Source: a virus
Virus record (IMG/VR): IMGVR_UViG_3300037106_000048
Coordinates: 50,375 to 114,374 of that record
Length of the DNA: 64,000 bases
Reading direction: 5' to 3' (one strand)
Position 1 is the stretch's first letter. The number at the start of each line of letters is the position of its first letter. The position numbers and the translations under genes are program-made. The notes beneath the pieces are model-generated. The model was not told the origin of the DNA, did no database searches, and saw only the letters and a program-made list of their open reading frames with translations. This document shows positions 44,278 to 52,030 of this stretch, in pieces.

Positions 44278-44715
44278 ATGAGAAAAATTAATATAATTAA
44301 TAAATCAAACAATAGTTTACCTACATATGCAACAGAAGGTTCTGCTGGTATGGATTTGCGTGCAAATTTAGATAAAGAAATTGTGATTAAATCATTAGAA
44401 AGATGCGTAATTCCAACAGGAATATTTATTGAATTACCTATTGGTTATGAAGCACAAATAAGACCACGTTCTGGTTTAGCATTTAATTGTGGTGTTACAA
44501 TACTTAATACACCCGGAACAATTGATAGTGATTATCGTGGAGAAATTAAAATAATTTTGATAAATTTAAGTAATCAAGATTTTTTGGTTAAACATGGTGA
44601 TAGAATTGGTCAAATGATAATTTCAAAATATGAAACAATTGAATTAAATTTAATTGATGAATTTGAAGTTAGCACAAAAAGAGGTGTAGGTGGTTTTGGG
44701 AGTACAGGTTTTTAA
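44278..44715 (+). CDS. dut: dUTP diphosphatase
   Basis: This 145-residue protein has all five dUTPase motifs: GSAGMDLRA (I), RPRSGLAF (II), NTPGTIDSDYRGEIKI (III), GDRIGQMII (IV) and RGVGGFGSTGF (V). It converts dUTP to dUMP and pyrophosphate, which keeps uracil out of phage DNA and feeds thymidylate synthase two genes downstream. It is normal length for the trimeric family and complete. Confidence 0.93.
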   Translation: MRKINIINKSNNSLPTYATEGSAGMDLRANLDKEIVIKSLERCVIPTGIFIELPIGYEAQIRPRSGLAFNCGVTILNTPGTIDSDYRGEIKIILINLSNQDFLVKHGDRIGQMIISKYETIELNLIDEFEVSTKRGVGGFGSTGF

Positions 44716-44730
44716 ACATCAATAAAAATT

Positions 44731-45561
44731 ATGAAAACTGATTATTTTACATTAATTGAAATAATTAATAAGGAACTTGATGAAGTCATGGATTTCACAA
44801 ATATTGATGGCTTCGATTATCAATATTTTAATTCAAACGATGAATCAACAATATCATTAATCGGTGAATTTAAATTAGATGATGGTTCGAATGTTCAAGT
44901 TCATATTCAAAAAATTAATCCAGAATTAGTTAAAACCCCACCAGTGCTTGATAAAACAAATGGTGTTTTTAATATAGTATATACTGTTGAAGGAAAAACA
45001 ACAATAAAAGAATTGATTAAAATTTTAAAAACAATAACATTGATTGTTAAAATATATATTGATTCGAAGAATAATTCAAATCCAATATATATTTTATATT
45101 CAGAACCTAAAGATAATGTTGGCTTAACTGATGGTCAAAAAAATGAATTATATAAAGAATTATTAAAAAAACAGTTAACTCCTGAATATAGAATATCATC
45201 AACAATATATAATAAATCAAAGGAATTAATTGCTTTTCAAAAGGATAAAATTTGGACAAAAAGATATAATAATAAAATGAAAATCTACCGTAAATTAATT
45301 AAGGATTTAGAAAAAACAATACTAATTAAAGAATGTAGAAAAGTAATTAATAATGAAATTGCTTTACAATATCGTAAAGAAGCAAGAGAAATAATTGCTT
45401 TAACTACAACTAAAATTCGTAAGGAATTTATTAAATATCATAATGAAAATAAAGGAAATATTTGTTGTATGGTTCTTGATAAAGCAAAACAACAATTAAT
45501 TGCTGAAGGAAAAATGAAAATTAATAATAATGCATTTGGTAAATTATCGAAAAATAATTAA
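44731..45561 (+). CDS. Hypothetical protein, 276 residues
   Basis: Not recognised. The N-terminal half appears beta-rich (STISLIGEFKLDDGSNVQVH; PIYILYSEPKDNVGL). The C-terminal half is lysine/arginine-rich and helical (YNNKMKIYRKLIKDLEKTIL), suggesting nucleic-acid binding. It lies between dut and thymidylate synthase, three bases before the latter, and is probably in the same middle-stage operon. Confidence 0.5.
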   Translation: MKTDYFTLIEIINKELDEVMDFTNIDGFDYQYFNSNDESTISLIGEFKLDDGSNVQVHIQKINPELVKTPPVLDKTNGVFNIVYTVEGKTTIKELIKILKTITLIVKIYIDSKNNSNPIYILYSEPKDNVGLTDGQKNELYKELLKKQLTPEYRISSTIYNKSKELIAFQKDKIWTKRYNNKMKIYRKLIKDLEKTILIKECRKVINNEIALQYRKEAREIIALTTTKIRKEFIKYHNENKGNICCMVLDKAKQQLIAEGKMKINNNAFGKLSKNN

Positions 45562-45564
45562 ATT

Positions 45565-46215
45565 ATGGAAGAATATTTAAATTTACTTGAAGATATTCTC
45601 GACAATGGTGTCGAGAAAGAAAGTGGTAGAGCAAATATGCCAAATACGATTGGTATATCTCATGCTGTAATTAGAATGGATTTACAAGATGGTTTTCCAC
45701 TGCTTACCACAAAAAAAATGTATTGGAAGGGCATTGTACACGAGCTTTTATGGTTTTTACATGGAGATACAAACATAAAATATCTTGTCGATAATAATGT
45801 AAATATCTGGAATTCTGATGCTTATAGATGGTATTTAAAACAAGCTAAAGACAGAGGATTTGAACCAAAATATGATAATATTGATAAATTTATTGAAGCA
45901 ATAAAAAACAAAAATCTTGATAAATTTTATGAGGGCGAATGGGATTCTATATATAAATTAGGTGACCTTGGTAAAGTTTATGGTTATCAATGGCGTAATC
46001 AAAACGGTGTCGACCAAATAAAAGATGTATTAGATGGTCTTAAAACAAATCCATACAGTCGTTATCATATTATTAATGGCTGGAATAAGGCTGATTTTAA
46101 AGATATGGCACTTCCACCATGTCATTTACTTTATCAATTTATTGTAAGACCATTAAGTTTTAAAGAAAGAAGAGATTTATCATATTATTATGCTTTAAAT
46201 TTTATCTTGATTTAA
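45565..46215 (+). CDS. thyA: Thymidylate synthase, frame-0 part with catalytic Cys
   Basis: This is the first 216 residues of a thymidylate synthase. SGRANMPNTIGISHAVIRMD, FPLLTTKKMYWKGIVHELLW and DLGKVYGYQWR are present, and LPPCHLLYQF holds the nucleophilic Cys. The frame ends at TAA 46213-46215, before the essential R-S-C-D phosphate-binding loop. That loop continues in the -1 frame from 46200. At 46194-46200 lies T-TTA-AAT, an X-XXY-YYZ slippery heptamer in the right frame. A -1 slip gives ...YYALNFYLDLNMYQRSCDVG..., a natural synthase sequence of about 327 residues. It is either programmed frameshifting or a one-base lesion. It makes dTMP from dUMP using methylene-tetrahydrofolate. Confidence 0.8.
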   Translation: MEEYLNLLEDILDNGVEKESGRANMPNTIGISHAVIRMDLQDGFPLLTTKKMYWKGIVHELLWFLHGDTNIKYLVDNNVNIWNSDAYRWYLKQAKDRGFEPKYDNIDKFIEAIKNKNLDKFYEGEWDSIYKLGDLGKVYGYQWRNQNGVDQIKDVLDGLKTNPYSRYHIINGWNKADFKDMALPPCHLLYQFIVRPLSFKERRDLSYYYALNFILI

Positions 46216-46243
46216 ATATGTACCAACGTTCATGTGACGTTGG
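46194..46243 (+). promoter_or_regulatory. Candidate -1 frameshift signal in thymidylate synthase
   Basis: Slippery T-TTA-AAT (46194-46200) is followed 22 bases later by a perfect 7-bp stem CCAACGT/ACGTTGG (46223-46229 and 46237-46243) with a 7-base loop. The stem is unusually GC-rich for this genome. The spacing is longer than the usual 5-9 bases. Confidence 0.5.
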
Positions 46244-46547
46244 ACTTGGCGTGAGTTTTAATTTAGCTTCAATGTCATTATTATTAATGATTTTTGCTAA
46301 ATCATGTAATATGATTCTCGGAATTGCAAATTGGATTGGTGGTGATACTCATATATATGTGAATCATATTGAAGCACTTAAAAAGCAATTGTTAAAAAAA
46401 CCATATAAACTTCCACAAATGTTAATAAATAAAGAATTGAATTCTTTAAATGATATTTTAAATTTAACTATTAATGATTTTGATTTGATTAACTATGAAT
46501 CACATCCTGCAATAAAAATGGAATTATTTACTGGATTAAAAAAATAG
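46218..46547 (+). CDS. thyA: Thymidylate synthase, -1-frame part
   Basis: This 109-residue C-terminal part holds YQRSCDVGLGVSFNLASMSL (phosphate loop and following helix), GGDTHIYVNHIEALKKQL, and the end SHPAIKMELFTGLKK. All are standard for the second half of the enzyme. Its frame is open upstream to the slippery site at 46194. The ATG at 46218 is probably not a real start, because a protein beginning there would lack the catalytic Cys. A GIY-YIG endonuclease gene lies 54 bases downstream. Confidence 0.75.
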   Translation: MYQRSCDVGLGVSFNLASMSLLLMIFAKSCNMILGIANWIGGDTHIYVNHIEALKKQLLKKPYKLPQMLINKELNSLNDILNLTINDFDLINYESHPAIKMELFTGLKK

Positions 46548-46578
46548 TAGGATTACCATTTATATTTTGATTTTCATA

Positions 46579-46586
46579 GTATTTAT
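46579..46586 (+). promoter_or_regulatory. Late promoter motif
   Basis: ATAGTATTTATATTA on the plus strand, 15 bases before the endonuclease start at 46602. Confidence 0.6.
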
Positions 46587-46601
46587 ATTAAATAAAATAT
46601 T

Positions 46602-47336
46602 ATGATTGGAATATATAGAATTAAAAATATTATTAATAATAAATGTTATTATGGTTCGGCAAAAAATATTAAAAGAAGATGGGTTTTACATAAATCAGCA
46701 CTAAAACATAATAGACATGAAAACATATATTTACAAAGAGCATGGAATAAATATGGTGAGGAAAAATTTATTTTTGAAATTATTGAAGAATGTGAAATTG
46801 ATAAATTATTAATTGTTGAACAAAAATATTTAAATATAAATCCTGAATATAACATTGGTAAACAAGCAAACGGTGGTGATAATTTAACCAATCACCCCAA
46901 TAAAACGGCAATTATTAATAAAATTAAATTTAAAATTAATAAAAACATAGAAAATATGTCACCGGAAGAAAGAAAAAGAAAATTCTCAAGACCAATGGAA
47001 AAAAATCCGAATTGGAAAGGCGGGTCATCAATTAACTATTGTTTATGCGGTAAGCAAATTGCACCAGAAAATAAATATTGTATTAAATGTTTACCAAGAA
47101 AAGGTGAAAACAATCCGTTTTATAATAAAAAACATAGTGAAAATACCAAAAAAATAATGTCCGTACAACGAAAAGGTAAATATAATGGAACACAAAATAT
47201 AAAATTTAAAATAGATAATATAGAATATTTTTCACTTGGTGATGCTCACAATAAACTAAGTATACCAATACCAACAATACTTTATCGTTTAAAATCAAAT
47301 AATCCTAAATTTAATAATTATAATTATATTGAATGA
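46602..47336 (+). CDS. GIY-YIG homing endonuclease
   Basis: This 244-residue protein has GIY at 3-5, YYG at 16-18, an Arg at 25/26, and a catalytic Glu in VEQKYLN (about 73). The C-terminal part has a NUMOD3-like motif (GENNPFYNKKHSENTKKIMS) and a CLCGKQIAPENKYCIKC zinc site, typical DNA-binding parts of phage homing enzymes. It is free-standing, just after the thymidylate synthase gene. That gene hosts the I-TevI intron in T4, so it may cut intron- or endonuclease-free td genes of rival phages. It has its own late motif. Confidence 0.85.
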   Translation: MIGIYRIKNIINNKCYYGSAKNIKRRWVLHKSALKHNRHENIYLQRAWNKYGEEKFIFEIIEECEIDKLLIVEQKYLNINPEYNIGKQANGGDNLTNHPNKTAIINKIKFKINKNIENMSPEERKRKFSRPMEKNPNWKGGSSINYCLCGKQIAPENKYCIKCLPRKGENNPFYNKKHSENTKKIMSVQRKGKYNGTQNIKFKIDNIEYFSLGDAHNKLSIPIPTILYRLKSNNPKFNNYNYIE

Positions 47337-47587
47337 CAATATTGTACATATTAATAGGATTCTTAATAGTAATAATTCTATTACTTGCTTTGGCATTATA
47401 TCAATTTTCAAAAAAGGGAATTTATTTATCAGATAAAGAAAAAGAATATATATTATTCACATTTTCAATATTTTCAGAATATGGTGATGATTTAGGTATT
47501 CAATCAAAAGAACAACATAAAAAACTTTGTGAAGAACTTGAAAAAATAAAAAATAAACACTTTAAAAAATCAAATAAAGAAGTTTAA
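47333..47587 (+). CDS. Small membrane protein, 84 residues
   Basis: This has one N-terminal transmembrane helix (ILYILIGFLIVIILLLALAL) and a charged cytoplasmic helical tail. Its ATG overlaps the endonuclease stop by four bases (ATGA). The topology could fit a spanin- or holin-accessory-like protein, but nothing specific shows that. Confidence 0.5.
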   Translation: MTILYILIGFLIVIILLLALALYQFSKKGIYLSDKEKEYILFTFSIFSEYGDDLGIQSKEQHKKLCEELEKIKNKHFKKSNKEV

Positions 47588-47606
47588 TTCCCTTATTTAT
47601 TAATAA

Positions 47607-48332
47607 TTATCTCTTTACGCTTTCAAGTGTAAATATGCTTTGGTCTTTATTCCAATTATCAAAATTAAATGGGTCAATTCCCAATTTTTGTAAATATTTT
47701 GTTGTAACTACTTTAGTAATTTTAGGGTCAATTTGCATATCTTTAATATCATCATAAAAATAATGTCTTTTATCTGCTTTAAGTTCTTCTGAATCATAAC
47801 CATGATAATCCCATCCATTTAAAATTTTATTATTTGATTTCAAAACAGCAAAATGTGTATATTTTGGATTAACACCTCGTGCTACTTCATTAATTGGTTT
47901 ATCTTGTACTTTATCATATAAATTACTCACAATTAAGTTAAATTCATCTTTAGCTAATTCCAAATCTTTTTCATTGGTAATCCAGAAATAATCAGTGCCT
48001 TCTTCGCTATCATTCTCCATTTGAATACCACTACTTCTTAAATCATTAATAATCTGTAATTTTAACTTATCATTAGCACCAACAACAGTTGTACCTTCTC
48101 CAGTGAATAAATCATTATACATTGCATCAGTAATTTGTTTTATTTTTTCACTTTCTTGACTTGAAACAATAATTTTTTGTTCTGGTTTATTATAATATCC
48201 ACCATCAGATGCTACTGCAAGTTCCTCATTTACTGATTCACTATTAGATACTGTTAAAAGTTCCTCATTTAATTTAAATTCGGGATTAACTTTATGCATG
48301 ACTTCAAAAAGTCTTTGTTTATTATTTGCCAT
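47607..48332 (-). CDS. Late virion-associated protein, 241 residues
   Basis: Not firmly recognised. The start NNKQRLFEVMHKVNPEFKLN is an opening often seen on virion or prohead-associated proteins of Bacteroidota phages. It continues into acidic, helical and mixed regions with no enzyme motif (DSEEGTDYFWITNEKDLELA). A canonical late motif lies 15 bases upstream. It is transcribed towards the membrane-protein gene. Confidence 0.5.
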   Translation of the reverse strand: MANNKQRLFEVMHKVNPEFKLNEELLTVSNSESVNEELAVASDGGYYNKPEQKIIVSSQESEKIKQITDAMYNDLFTGEGTTVVGANDKLKLQIINDLRSSGIQMENDSEEGTDYFWITNEKDLELAKDEFNLIVSNLYDKVQDKPINEVARGVNPKYTHFAVLKSNNKILNGWDYHGYDSEELKADKRHYFYDDIKDMQIDPKITKVVTTKYLQKLGIDPFNFDNWNKDQSIFTLESVKR

Positions 48333-48347
48333 TATATTAATTTTTAT

Positions 48348-48355
48348 ATAAATAC
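48348..48355 (-). promoter_or_regulatory. Late promoter motif
   Basis: TACGTATTTATATAAAAA on the minus strand, 15 bases before the start at 48332. Confidence 0.6.
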
Positions 48356-48384
48356 GTAATTAATTTCCTTTTGTTTCATTTATC

Positions 48385-48948
48385 TTAAACAATAGAAGTA
48401 CCTTTTTCACCACCCTCAAAAAATTTGATTGTATCAGAAATTACCGGAACACCAGTTACTCTTTTCCAATATGGAAAAAATCCTCCAATTGTTTTTTTTG
48501 TTTCATCTGTAACATTATTTGCACTTTCAACTTCATAATATCTATTCTTTTCACCACTCATATTATATTCAATAATATCACCTCTATTGATTTCTACTTG
48601 TTTTTCTTCAAGTTCTTTAAGATATACACCAAAACTAATATTACCAGTATTATCACGAGCAATACCACTTGGATTATTACCATAATTTTCCTGTTTACCT
48701 TCTTCGATAGTAACCATAACTTTTAATCTAACTGGTGACATAAACTTTTTATCATTTGCTTTGGTTTGACCATATAAATTATGTGTTTTGGTTTCTATTA
48801 AGTTAATTCTATGCAAAATAACTTCTTGCGCATTATCAGTTTCTAAAAATTGTCTACCATACATAATATCTAAATCAATTGAACTTTGAGTTACAAATAA
48901 TCCATATCGCTGAGATTCAAGGTCAACTATTTGTTTTTTCTTTTTCAT
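48385..48948 (-). CDS. Late structural protein, 187 residues (neck or head-completion candidate)
   Basis: This beta-rich 187-residue protein (QRYGLFVTQSSIDLDIMYGR; INRGDIIEYNMSGEKNRYYE; IGGFFPYWKRVTGVPVISD) has no catalytic motif. Size and content resemble head-completion or neck proteins, and it lies near the 372-residue neck-like gene, but no diagnostic motif was found. Late motif 22 bases upstream. Confidence 0.5.
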   Translation of the reverse strand: MKKKKQIVDLESQRYGLFVTQSSIDLDIMYGRQFLETDNAQEVILHRINLIETKTHNLYGQTKANDKKFMSPVRLKVMVTIEEGKQENYGNNPSGIARDNTGNISFGVYLKELEEKQVEINRGDIIEYNMSGEKNRYYEVESANNVTDETKKTIGGFFPYWKRVTGVPVISDTIKFFEGGEKGTSIV

Positions 48949-48970
48949 TAATAATATTAATTATTTTTAT

Positions 48971-48978
48971 ATAAATAC
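48971..48978 (-). promoter_or_regulatory. Late promoter motif
   Basis: CAGTATTTATATAAAAA on the minus strand, 22 bases before the start at 48948. It is divergent from the motif at 48999. Confidence 0.55.
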
Positions 48979-48998
48979 TGTTGTTTATTAACTTTAAA

Positions 48999-49011
48999 GT
49001 ATTTATATTTG
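48999..49011 (+). promoter_or_regulatory. Composite late motif / TATATTTG box
   Basis: AAAGTATTTATATTTG: late motif at 48999-49006 and TATATTTG at 49004-49011. GTTG lies 20 bases upstream of the TATATTTG. It precedes the repressor-like gene at 49035. Confidence 0.5.
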
Positions 49012-49034
49012 TAATTAATTTAAAATACAAAGCT

Positions 49035-49187
49035 ATGAGATACGATAAAGATAAAAATGATGTTCTTAATATTAGATTAAGTATTGGTTTAAAAGAACAA
49101 TATTTAAAATTTGTAAAAGATAATGGATATTGTCTATCCAAAAGAATAAGAATTTTGCTTGAAAATGATATGAAAAATGGAAAGTGA
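49035..49187 (+). CDS. Ribbon-helix-helix type small DNA-binding protein, 50 residues
   Basis: The start is taken at ATG 49035. An upstream extension would be read through the promoter. The 50-residue protein has a beta-strand NIRLSIG, then LKEQYLKFVKDNGYCLSK and a second helix RIRILLENDMKN. This is the strand-helix-helix order of CopG/Arc/MetJ repressors. Its last codons overlap the start of the endonuclease gene at 49177, so it may autoregulate that unit. The call is by pattern, with small size limiting certainty. Confidence 0.55.
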   Translation: MRYDKDKNDVLNIRLSIGLKEQYLKFVKDNGYCLSKRIRILLENDMKNGK

Positions 49188-50325
49188 AGAATTAAAAGTA
49201 TATTTAGAAACCAATAATAAATCTGGATATAAAACAAGAGAAATACACATAAAAAATAATTTTCCTGACCTATACAATAAAATTATTGAATTCTCTAATT
49301 CAAATAGTTGGCATGAATTATTATATAATTACATTAATAATTTATTTGAAAACCCTAAATGTATATCTTGTAACAAAATATTACATTTAAAAAAATATAA
49401 TATTGGATATCACAAATATTGTTCAATTAATTGTTTAAATAAATCAGAACAACATAAAGATAAAATAAAACAAACTTGTTTAAATACATTTGGTGTAGAT
49501 AATCCATCAAAATCAAACGAAATTAAGAAAAAAATAAAAAATAAATTATATAAAAATGGAAAATGGTATAATCAAACGGATGAATGCAAAAATAAAACAA
49601 AACAAACTAATTTAAAAAAATATGGTGTTGACCATTTTTCAAAAACAAAAGAATTTCATAATAAAAGAATTCAAACTAATATTAGAAGATATGGTATGGA
49701 TTCATATAATAAAACAGAAAAATCAAAAAATGAAACAAAAAAAAGAAATTTGGAAAAGTATAATACTGAATGGTTTTTATCAACAAATGAATTTAAAAAA
49801 AAATCAAAAAAAACTTGTTTAATTAAATATGGTGTTGACCATCACACAAAAACTGAAGAATATAAAAATAAAATGAAAATTTATTATTTGAAAAAATATG
49901 GTGTTGAATATGCTACACAAAATAAAAGGGTTTCCGAAAAAATTGCAGCAACCATGATTGAGAGATATGGCGAATTATGGTTAAAACATGCCCCAAAATA
50001 TAATCCTAATTCAATAATATATTTAGATTTATTATCAGAAAAATTAGGGATAGAAATTCAACATGCATTAAATGGTGGTGAAAAGAAATTTATAAGATAT
50101 TGGGTTGATGGTTTTATTGCGAAATATAATATATGTATTGAATGGGATGAAAAACATCATAATGCTAAACGACAAAAAGAACGTGATTTAATTAAAGAAA
50201 ATTATCTTAAGGAAATGCATAATTGTCATATTATAAGAATAAATGAAAAAGAATTTTTAAAAAATATTGAAGAAAATATAAAACTAATCTCTAATCAAAT
50301 TAATTCTATAATTTCTTCAACATAA
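49177..50325 (+). CDS. Free-standing endonuclease with KYGV repeats (short type)
   Basis: This 382-residue protein has a Cys4 site (CISCNKILHLKKY, then YCSINC). About seven repeats follow at residues about 90-265 ([20 protein letters not shown] and similar). The C-terminal nuclease-like region reads FIRYWVDGFIAKYNICIEWD, followed by EKHHNAKRQKERD, reminiscent of Vsr/DUF559-type PD-(D/E)XK endonucleases. It lacks the GNAT-like module of its three larger relatives. It overlaps the ribbon-helix-helix gene by 11 bases, and its 3' end lies five bases from the converging neck gene. Confidence 0.65.
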   Translation: MESEELKVYLETNNKSGYKTREIHIKNNFPDLYNKIIEFSNSNSWHELLYNYINNLFENPKCISCNKILHLKKYNIGYHKYCSINCLNKSEQHKDKIKQTCLNTFGVDNPSKSNEIKKKIKNKLYKNGKWYNQTDECKNKTKQTNLKKYGVDHFSKTKEFHNKRIQTNIRRYGMDSYNKTEKSKNETKKRNLEKYNTEWFLSTNEFKKKSKKTCLIKYGVDHHTKTEEYKNKMKIYYLKKYGVEYATQNKRVSEKIAATMIERYGELWLKHAPKYNPNSIIYLDLLSEKLGIEIQHALNGGEKKFIRYWVDGFIAKYNICIEWDEKHHNAKRQKERDLIKENYLKEMHNCHIIRINEKEFLKNIEENIKLISNQINSIISST

Positions 50326-50330
50326 CTTGT

Positions 50331-51449
50331 TTATATCGAGATAATTGGAAATTTTGGAGGTTGGAATTTCATAGCATTGTTAACATTTTCAGCAATATCT
50401 GCACGAATTTTAGTCATATTTTCTTGACTTAAATATTCTAATTGGTCTAAAATAAGTTTTTCTGTATCTTCTTTTAACTTAATACCTTCATCTAATAAAT
50501 GACGATAATCCATTGTAAGTTCTTTTTCTGTAACTCCTATCGAACCCGTATAAAATCCACGAATTCCACCAATAACTATTTTTACTTGAGCTATCAATAA
50601 ATTTCTTATTTGTTGTTGTGCGATATCATTCATATTACTCCATTGTAATACTTTTGTTGGTGGGTCTGATGGAAGTTTAATAACATCGTTATTTTCTTCT
50701 AAACATTTATCTCTACCTTCTTTATTTGTATCATAATACCAATACCAAACCTTTCGACCTGCATAATGTTTTCCCCATACAGAACCAATTTCATAACGAC
50801 TATCTGGTATTGGATATAAATGTAACATTTTTTCACCTGTTGCTAAACCAGTAATACGATATGTTAATATTGATTGTAATACTCTTTGTTTCATTCTACG
50901 GTCTTGTGCAGATAAAAGTGTTGAAAACGTAGGTTGAACGTATAATGCAGGTCTACCTAAATACGACATTCCCATCATACCAGCACTCCATGCATTTAAT
51001 GCAAATGGGTCAACTAAACCGCCATCAATTTCTGGTGGTGTTTCCCACAATACTTCATTTACTTCACGATTTTTAGGAATAATATAATGTTGTGTATGTC
51101 CACTAGTAATAATAAAATCTCTTTTAAGTTCCCAACCAGTAGCTGCTGGAGCATTAGTTCCTAAACCAACTTGTTTTGAATAAGCATATGTAAAACTTTC
51201 CATATAAGTATTTGGTTTAGTAGTAAAAGCACTAAGAAAATCACTATTTTCTTTACTAAGACCTTCTAATCCAATCCATTGCTGTTCTATTAACCAAGTA
51301 TTAACTAATGCAGAATAGTCTTCAACAACCATTTCAAGATATGAATCTAGCATTTCATCTTTAATTTCAAATGGTCGTAATGGATACCCTAATGTATGTT
51401 TAACTCTAAGATATAATTTATTTTTATCTACTGTTGTAATTAATGCCAT
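50331..51449 (-). CDS. Neck/head-completion protein candidate, 372 residues
   Basis: This 372-residue structural protein (YLRVKHTLGYPLRPFEIKDE; DEMLDSYLEMVVEDYSALVN; LLIAQVKIVIGGIRGFYTGS) has a helical C-terminal half. The opening 'G-x-P-x-R-P-x-E-(I/L)' and a central insert with Tyr/Trp (GRKVWYWYYDTNKEG) resemble neck (gp13-type) proteins of T4-like phages of Bacteroidota. Late motif 14 bases upstream. The call is tentative; a structural role is likely. Confidence 0.5.
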   Translation of the reverse strand: MALITTVDKNKLYLRVKHTLGYPLRPFEIKDEMLDSYLEMVVEDYSALVNTWLIEQQWIGLEGLSKENSDFLSAFTTKPNTYMESFTYAYSKQVGLGTNAPAATGWELKRDFIITSGHTQHYIIPKNREVNEVLWETPPEIDGGLVDPFALNAWSAGMMGMSYLGRPALYVQPTFSTLLSAQDRRMKQRVLQSILTYRITGLATGEKMLHLYPIPDSRYEIGSVWGKHYAGRKVWYWYYDTNKEGRDKCLEENNDVIKLPSDPPTKVLQWSNMNDIAQQQIRNLLIAQVKIVIGGIRGFYTGSIGVTEKELTMDYRHLLDEGIKLKEDTEKLILDQLEYLSQENMTKIRADIAENVNNAMKFQPPKFPIISI

Positions 51450-51463
51450 AATAGTATTTTGAT

Positions 51464-51471
51464 ATAAATAC
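51464..51471 (-). promoter_or_regulatory. Late promoter motif
   Basis: TTAGTATTTATATCAAA on the minus strand, 14 bases before the start at 51449. Confidence 0.6.
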
Positions 51472-51494
51472 TAAAAACTTTTTTTAAAAAAACA

Positions 51495-51524
51495 TTTTAA
51501 TCTCAAAAGATTGTTATATATTTG
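51495..51524 (+). promoter_or_regulatory. Host-type promoter for the helicase operon
   Basis: TTTT (51495-51498), 18 bases, then TATATTTG (51517-51524) is close to the Bacteroidota consensus. It lies 24 bases before the start at 51548 and back-to-back with a late motif. Confidence 0.5.
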
Positions 51525-51547
51525 TGGTACTCAAGATTAAAACATAT

Positions 51548-52030
51548 ATGTATAATATTGAATATGAAATCAAATTAAATGAACAGGGGAGACCTTGTAT
51601 TGATTTATCACAAGATTATGAACATAGACCTGAAGATAAATTCTTTGCCATCGAATTAGCACGATATATACTTCAAGAGGTATATGGTCGTAGAAGTACA
51701 GAATTTGATAAGGAAGCAGCTAAAGTAATTGAAACAAGCATCAATTTGCTTGGACAAATTGGTGATGAAATAGCTGAGATATTATGGAATAATATGAAAA
51801 GTATTGGTGATTTTGATTTAATTTTAAAGAAAAAATATCATGTAATGGTTGAAACCATTAAATTGAGAGATGAATTAAATGAAAAATATATTCATTATAA
51901 TGACAAAATTTACACAAGACAAGAAGGATTAAGAGTTCTTGTGCTTGAAAATAATATAATTTATGAACTACAAGGTGGAATAACAAATGAAAATTGGAAA
52001 GAATTAACAAATAATGGAAGCGAGACATAA
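51548..52030 (+). CDS. Hypothetical protein, 160 residues
   Basis: The start is taken at ATG 51548. A GTG at 51524 lies inside the promoter. The protein is helical and acidic (DKFFAIELARYILQEVYGRR; SINLLGQIGDEIAEILWNNM) with a short beta-rich end. Not recognised. It overlaps the next small gene by 17 bases and leads the helicase operon. Confidence 0.55.
   Translation: MYNIEYEIKLNEQGRPCIDLSQDYEHRPEDKFFAIELARYILQEVYGRRSTEFDKEAAKVIETSINLLGQIGDEIAEILWNNMKSIGDFDLILKKKYHVMVETIKLRDELNEKYIHYNDKIYTRQEGLRVLVLENNIIYELQGGITNENWKELTNNGSET

Noticed and set aside
45565-46547. Stop-codon reassignment to explain the split thymidylate synthase
   Set aside because: The downstream part is in a different frame, so readthrough of TAA would not restore it. 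TAA, TAG and TGA all end normal genes here.
45565-46547. Self-splicing intron in thymidylate synthase
   Set aside because: The two parts are separated by too few bases to hold an intron; a -1 slip joins them without any loss.
51524-51547. GTG start for the 51548 gene
   Set aside because: The GTG begins with the last G of the TATATTTG promoter box, so it could not be on the transcript.
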